A stretch of 64,000 nt of DNA from positions 82,001 to 146,000 of the forward strand of contig WPIO01000085.1 of NCBI GenBank assembly GCA_009760855.2. Direction: 5' to 3'. Every line of letters begins with the position of its first letter. Positions within the stretch are counted from its first letter, which is position 1. The notes below the pieces were generated by a model. That model was not told where the DNA came from and did no database searches. It saw only the letters and a program-made list of their open reading frames with translations. The position numbers and the translations under genes are program-made. Of this stretch, positions 61,333-64,000 are shown piece by piece. This stretch comes from Cristatella mucedo. Lineage: Eukaryota > Bryozoa > Phylactolaemata > Cristatellidae.

Positions 61333-61944
61333 CTTTCTAGCTCTCTGTGGGTCTCTCTGCTTGTCCATTCATCAGTCCAGCCTTCTATGGTCAAGCAAGC
61401 AGTTTCTCACATTCACGCAAACCAAACAGCAGCACGACTCATCGGGCACTTAACATGGCCTCTTCTAATCGTGTTCTCACCTCATGACACCAAGCACTGG
61501 TAGCACTCCTTGTCAGTTGCAGATTTCTCTCCCGAAAACCGAAGTTCTTGCAAACCTCGCATACAGAAACCGATACAGTTAAGACCTGTTTCTGTTTGTT
61601 ATTTGACCGTAGTGCATAAACAATTGCATGCCTATTGACATCTAACCGCTTATCCTTCGGGCTGCTGGGTTTGCCATGCCGGCGGCTGCGGTGTTAGATA
61701 CGCCGGTAGCTAGTAACCTGCATATTAGTTACGGCCGCACGTACCTATTATCGCTTCGTTATCGTAGTTCAAATTCATTCCTAGATGTTGCTAGATTACT
61801 GTTGCTAAGCTCCGTGAATTAGACACCAACAAAAGAAAAGTGCCACGGAGCCACTGCTGGGCCGGAGCAGCGAGCTGAGACATCGCTCGTTTCGTATTCC
61901 CAGCGTTGTCTCGAACCACTCAGCGAGTCATGTAAAGATAAATT

Positions 61945-62096
61945 AAAAAACGCAGTGGGTTCCTGTGATTCGTCCTTTATGTGCTTATGCATGATGACAC
62001 TGCTGCATGCTGCCACTAACCATATTTGCATGATGACCGCCTGTGCACGGCACCCCTAACCATGTTATTCATGTTGTTTATTGAGCGCGCACGCGC
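61945..62096 (+). mobile_element. LINE-B 3' fragment
   Basis: The sense sequence GTGGGTTCCTGTGATTCGTC ... CACCCCTAACCATGTTATTC matches other copies and breaks off into the AC repeat at 62097. Confidence 0.85.
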
Positions 62097-62214
<118 letters not shown>

Positions 62215-63082
62215 CCCCCATCCTCGCATGTTTCCACAGCTCCTTTATGCCACAGTGAATCTCAGTGGACTCAGCTGTTCGTTGAGTTTCTCTGCTACTA
62301 AGTCATCATCAGTGATCCATGCAGCTGGGGAACAGGTGAGGTCCACACTATGCCCTTTATCCTCACAACCCACTACCACAGGACATAGCATCTATCTACC
62401 CTGAGATTGGTCCTCTACTGCATGCCTACCAAGTTAGTTCAGTGAATCCTAACTGATATGCCCATTTAGTCACTAAAGAATGCTGCCAAGTGCCTTACAT
62501 GACTCAGGGGCCTAAACGATCACCAAAAAAAGTGGCTTACAATCGATTGGAGCAGCCGGAGGGTGCAGGCTTTCGCAAGCTCCAAGCATGTCCACACCAG
62601 CAACGTATTGAAAACCATCATAGCAGCTCACACGAGTGCCCACTGAAATCAGCAGCTCGAAAGTTGCAGAGGAACAACCTGCATGTACCGCCAGATTGAC
62701 CCTACTTATTCACTAGATGGGGTGGGATGGGTACTCCCCACATGTTTCACAGTAAGGCAGAGGGAGGTAAGAAATCTACTCTTCCTCTTGATGTGCTGGA
62801 TCCATCAGACCAACACAGGAGTGAAGAGTGGAGAGCTGTGTGAGTTGTCAGCTTGGAGAGTGGGCTCTCAGCTCCCTCATGGATATCCTGAAGATATGCA
62901 CTGGTGGGGAGAGAGTAGAGGGGGGCCTGCAATAGCTTGCATCACTTGGACTCCTGACATCAAGGCCAGACTATATCTAGTAGCATGGGAATTTAGGTAT
63001 TCAAACAGCTCACTCACTACCACTCATTTACACCCAGCCTCTATATCTCTCTTTCACCCTAATCTCATCTCATCTAATAAAT

Positions 63083-63225
63083 GCCCAGCTGGTTTGGTCT
63101 AGAGGTTAAGGTGCTCGCTCCGACCAAGGTCTGACTGAGGTCGTGGGCTCGAGCCCCGAGGCATATGTGAAGCGCCTGAATAGAGATTAAGTTCTCTTAG
63201 GGCGCTATATAAATGAATTATATTT
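63083..63225 (+). mobile_element. SINE2 copy, best preserved
   Basis: The head is GCCCAGCTGGTTTGGTCTAG with an A-box-like TGGTTTGGTCTAGAGG and B-box-like GGGCTCGAGCCCC. The tail is GAAGCGCCTGAATAGAGATT then TTCTCTTAGGGCGCTATA, ending AATGAATTATA. It is immediately followed by an inverted LINE-B. Confidence 0.9.
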
Positions 63226-63226
63226 T

Positions 63227-64000
63227 ATATAATAATAATAATACACTTGATTAAGCGCCCTCAGAGAACTCAATCTCTCTCTAGGCGCTTTACATTTGCT
63301 GCAAAGGGAAATGCAATTGAATGGTGAGTAATATCATGCTTGATAAACAAACGAAATGAATAACATGGTTAGGGGTGACATGCACAGGGTCAGCATGCAG
63401 ATGTGGTTAGTGGCAGCATGCACAGTGTCAGCACGCACAAGCACGTGAAGAACGAATCGCAGGGACCCACCAAATGCTGTCCTAAATAGGTGCGTTTTTA
63501 AAATCTTTTTAAATGTGGTCAGGTCAGGGGATGTTCTGCCGCAGGTCGGGAGGGAGTTCCAGGCTTTGGGAGCATACGAACTAAATGCACGGTCTCCAAA
63601 GGATTTGAGGTTTGTACGGGGTATTTGTAGGCTGTTGGATTCCGAAAAGCGGGTGGTACAATGCTTGGCCTGATGGGGGAGTATATCTGAGAGATAGGCT
63701 GGAGCCAAAGTATGAAGTGACCTAAAAGTGAGCGACAAAACCTTGAAGTCAATCCGTTGCTTGACTGGTAGCCAGTGCAGGTCGGCGAGAAGTGGTGTAA
63801 TGTGGCAACTGCGACGCTCACAACAGACAAACCAAGCTGCAGAGTTTTGCACCAGCTGCAATCGCCTGATCGCGTGCCGGTGGGCCAGCGAGCAGTGAGT
63901 TGCAGAAGTCAAGACAGGATGTCACGAATGCATGGACCAACTTGAACATGGTATCTTTATCTAAACAAGCCCGAATTTTAGCAATGTTATGAAGCTGAAA
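63227..64000 (-). mobile_element. LINE-B copy running off the window
   Basis: On the minus strand 63912-63334 is open for 192 codons: [80 protein letters not shown]. It is the least damaged C-terminal end in the window, so the family has been active more recently than the broken copies suggest. The catalytic part would lie beyond 64000. Confidence 0.9.

Overview
The window reads as nuclear DNA of an intron-rich animal. It carries four recognisable conserved animal genes with GT-AG introns of about 100 bases to several kilobases, one minor-spliceosome (U12-type) intron, one GC-AG intron, tRNA-derived SINEs, non-LTR (LINE) retrotransposon fragments and many dinucleotide microsatellites. No bacterial operon, rRNA, CRISPR array or prophage is visible. 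A marine invertebrate, possibly a sponge or another early-branching animal, fits the compact Myb, dynactin and antizyme genes. The species cannot be fixed from sequence alone.

Layout: 1-2231 is upstream repeat-rich DNA. 2232-20651 (+) is a 19-exon cytosolic aconitase / iron regulatory protein 1 gene (910 residues predicted). 20652-25361 is its 3' end, repeats, and the likely promoter of the next gene. 25368-46045 (+) is a 20-exon SNAPC4 gene (SNAP190, large Myb subunit of the snRNA-activating complex, about 1279 residues). 47681-55606 (-) is a 7-exon dynactin subunit 6 gene (DCTN6, 209 residues). 57567-58586 (+) is an ornithine decarboxylase antizyme gene whose two overlapping frames are joined by a programmed +1 frameshift at UCC-UGA-U, followed by a strong stem-loop. 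59953-60954 (-) is a tentative three-exon gene of unknown function. 61000-64000 is microsatellite and retrotransposon DNA.

The genes do not form a functional cluster. They are ordinary housekeeping genes for iron/citrate metabolism, snRNA transcription, dynein transport and polyamine control. All exon joins given here keep the reading frame, and each deduced protein aligns along its length with what I recall of its family.

Mobile DNA: two tRNA-derived SINE families (called SINE1 and SINE2 here) and two LINE families (LINE-A, LINE-B) lie in introns and between genes. The SINE2 3' tail resembles the LINE-B 3' tail, which suggests a SINE-LINE partnership. The most interesting items are the antizyme recoding signal with its nested stem-loop, the U12-type intron in DCTN6, an 18-residue Ser/Thr-rich insertion in the aconitase, and duplicated splice-site regions in the aconitase gene.
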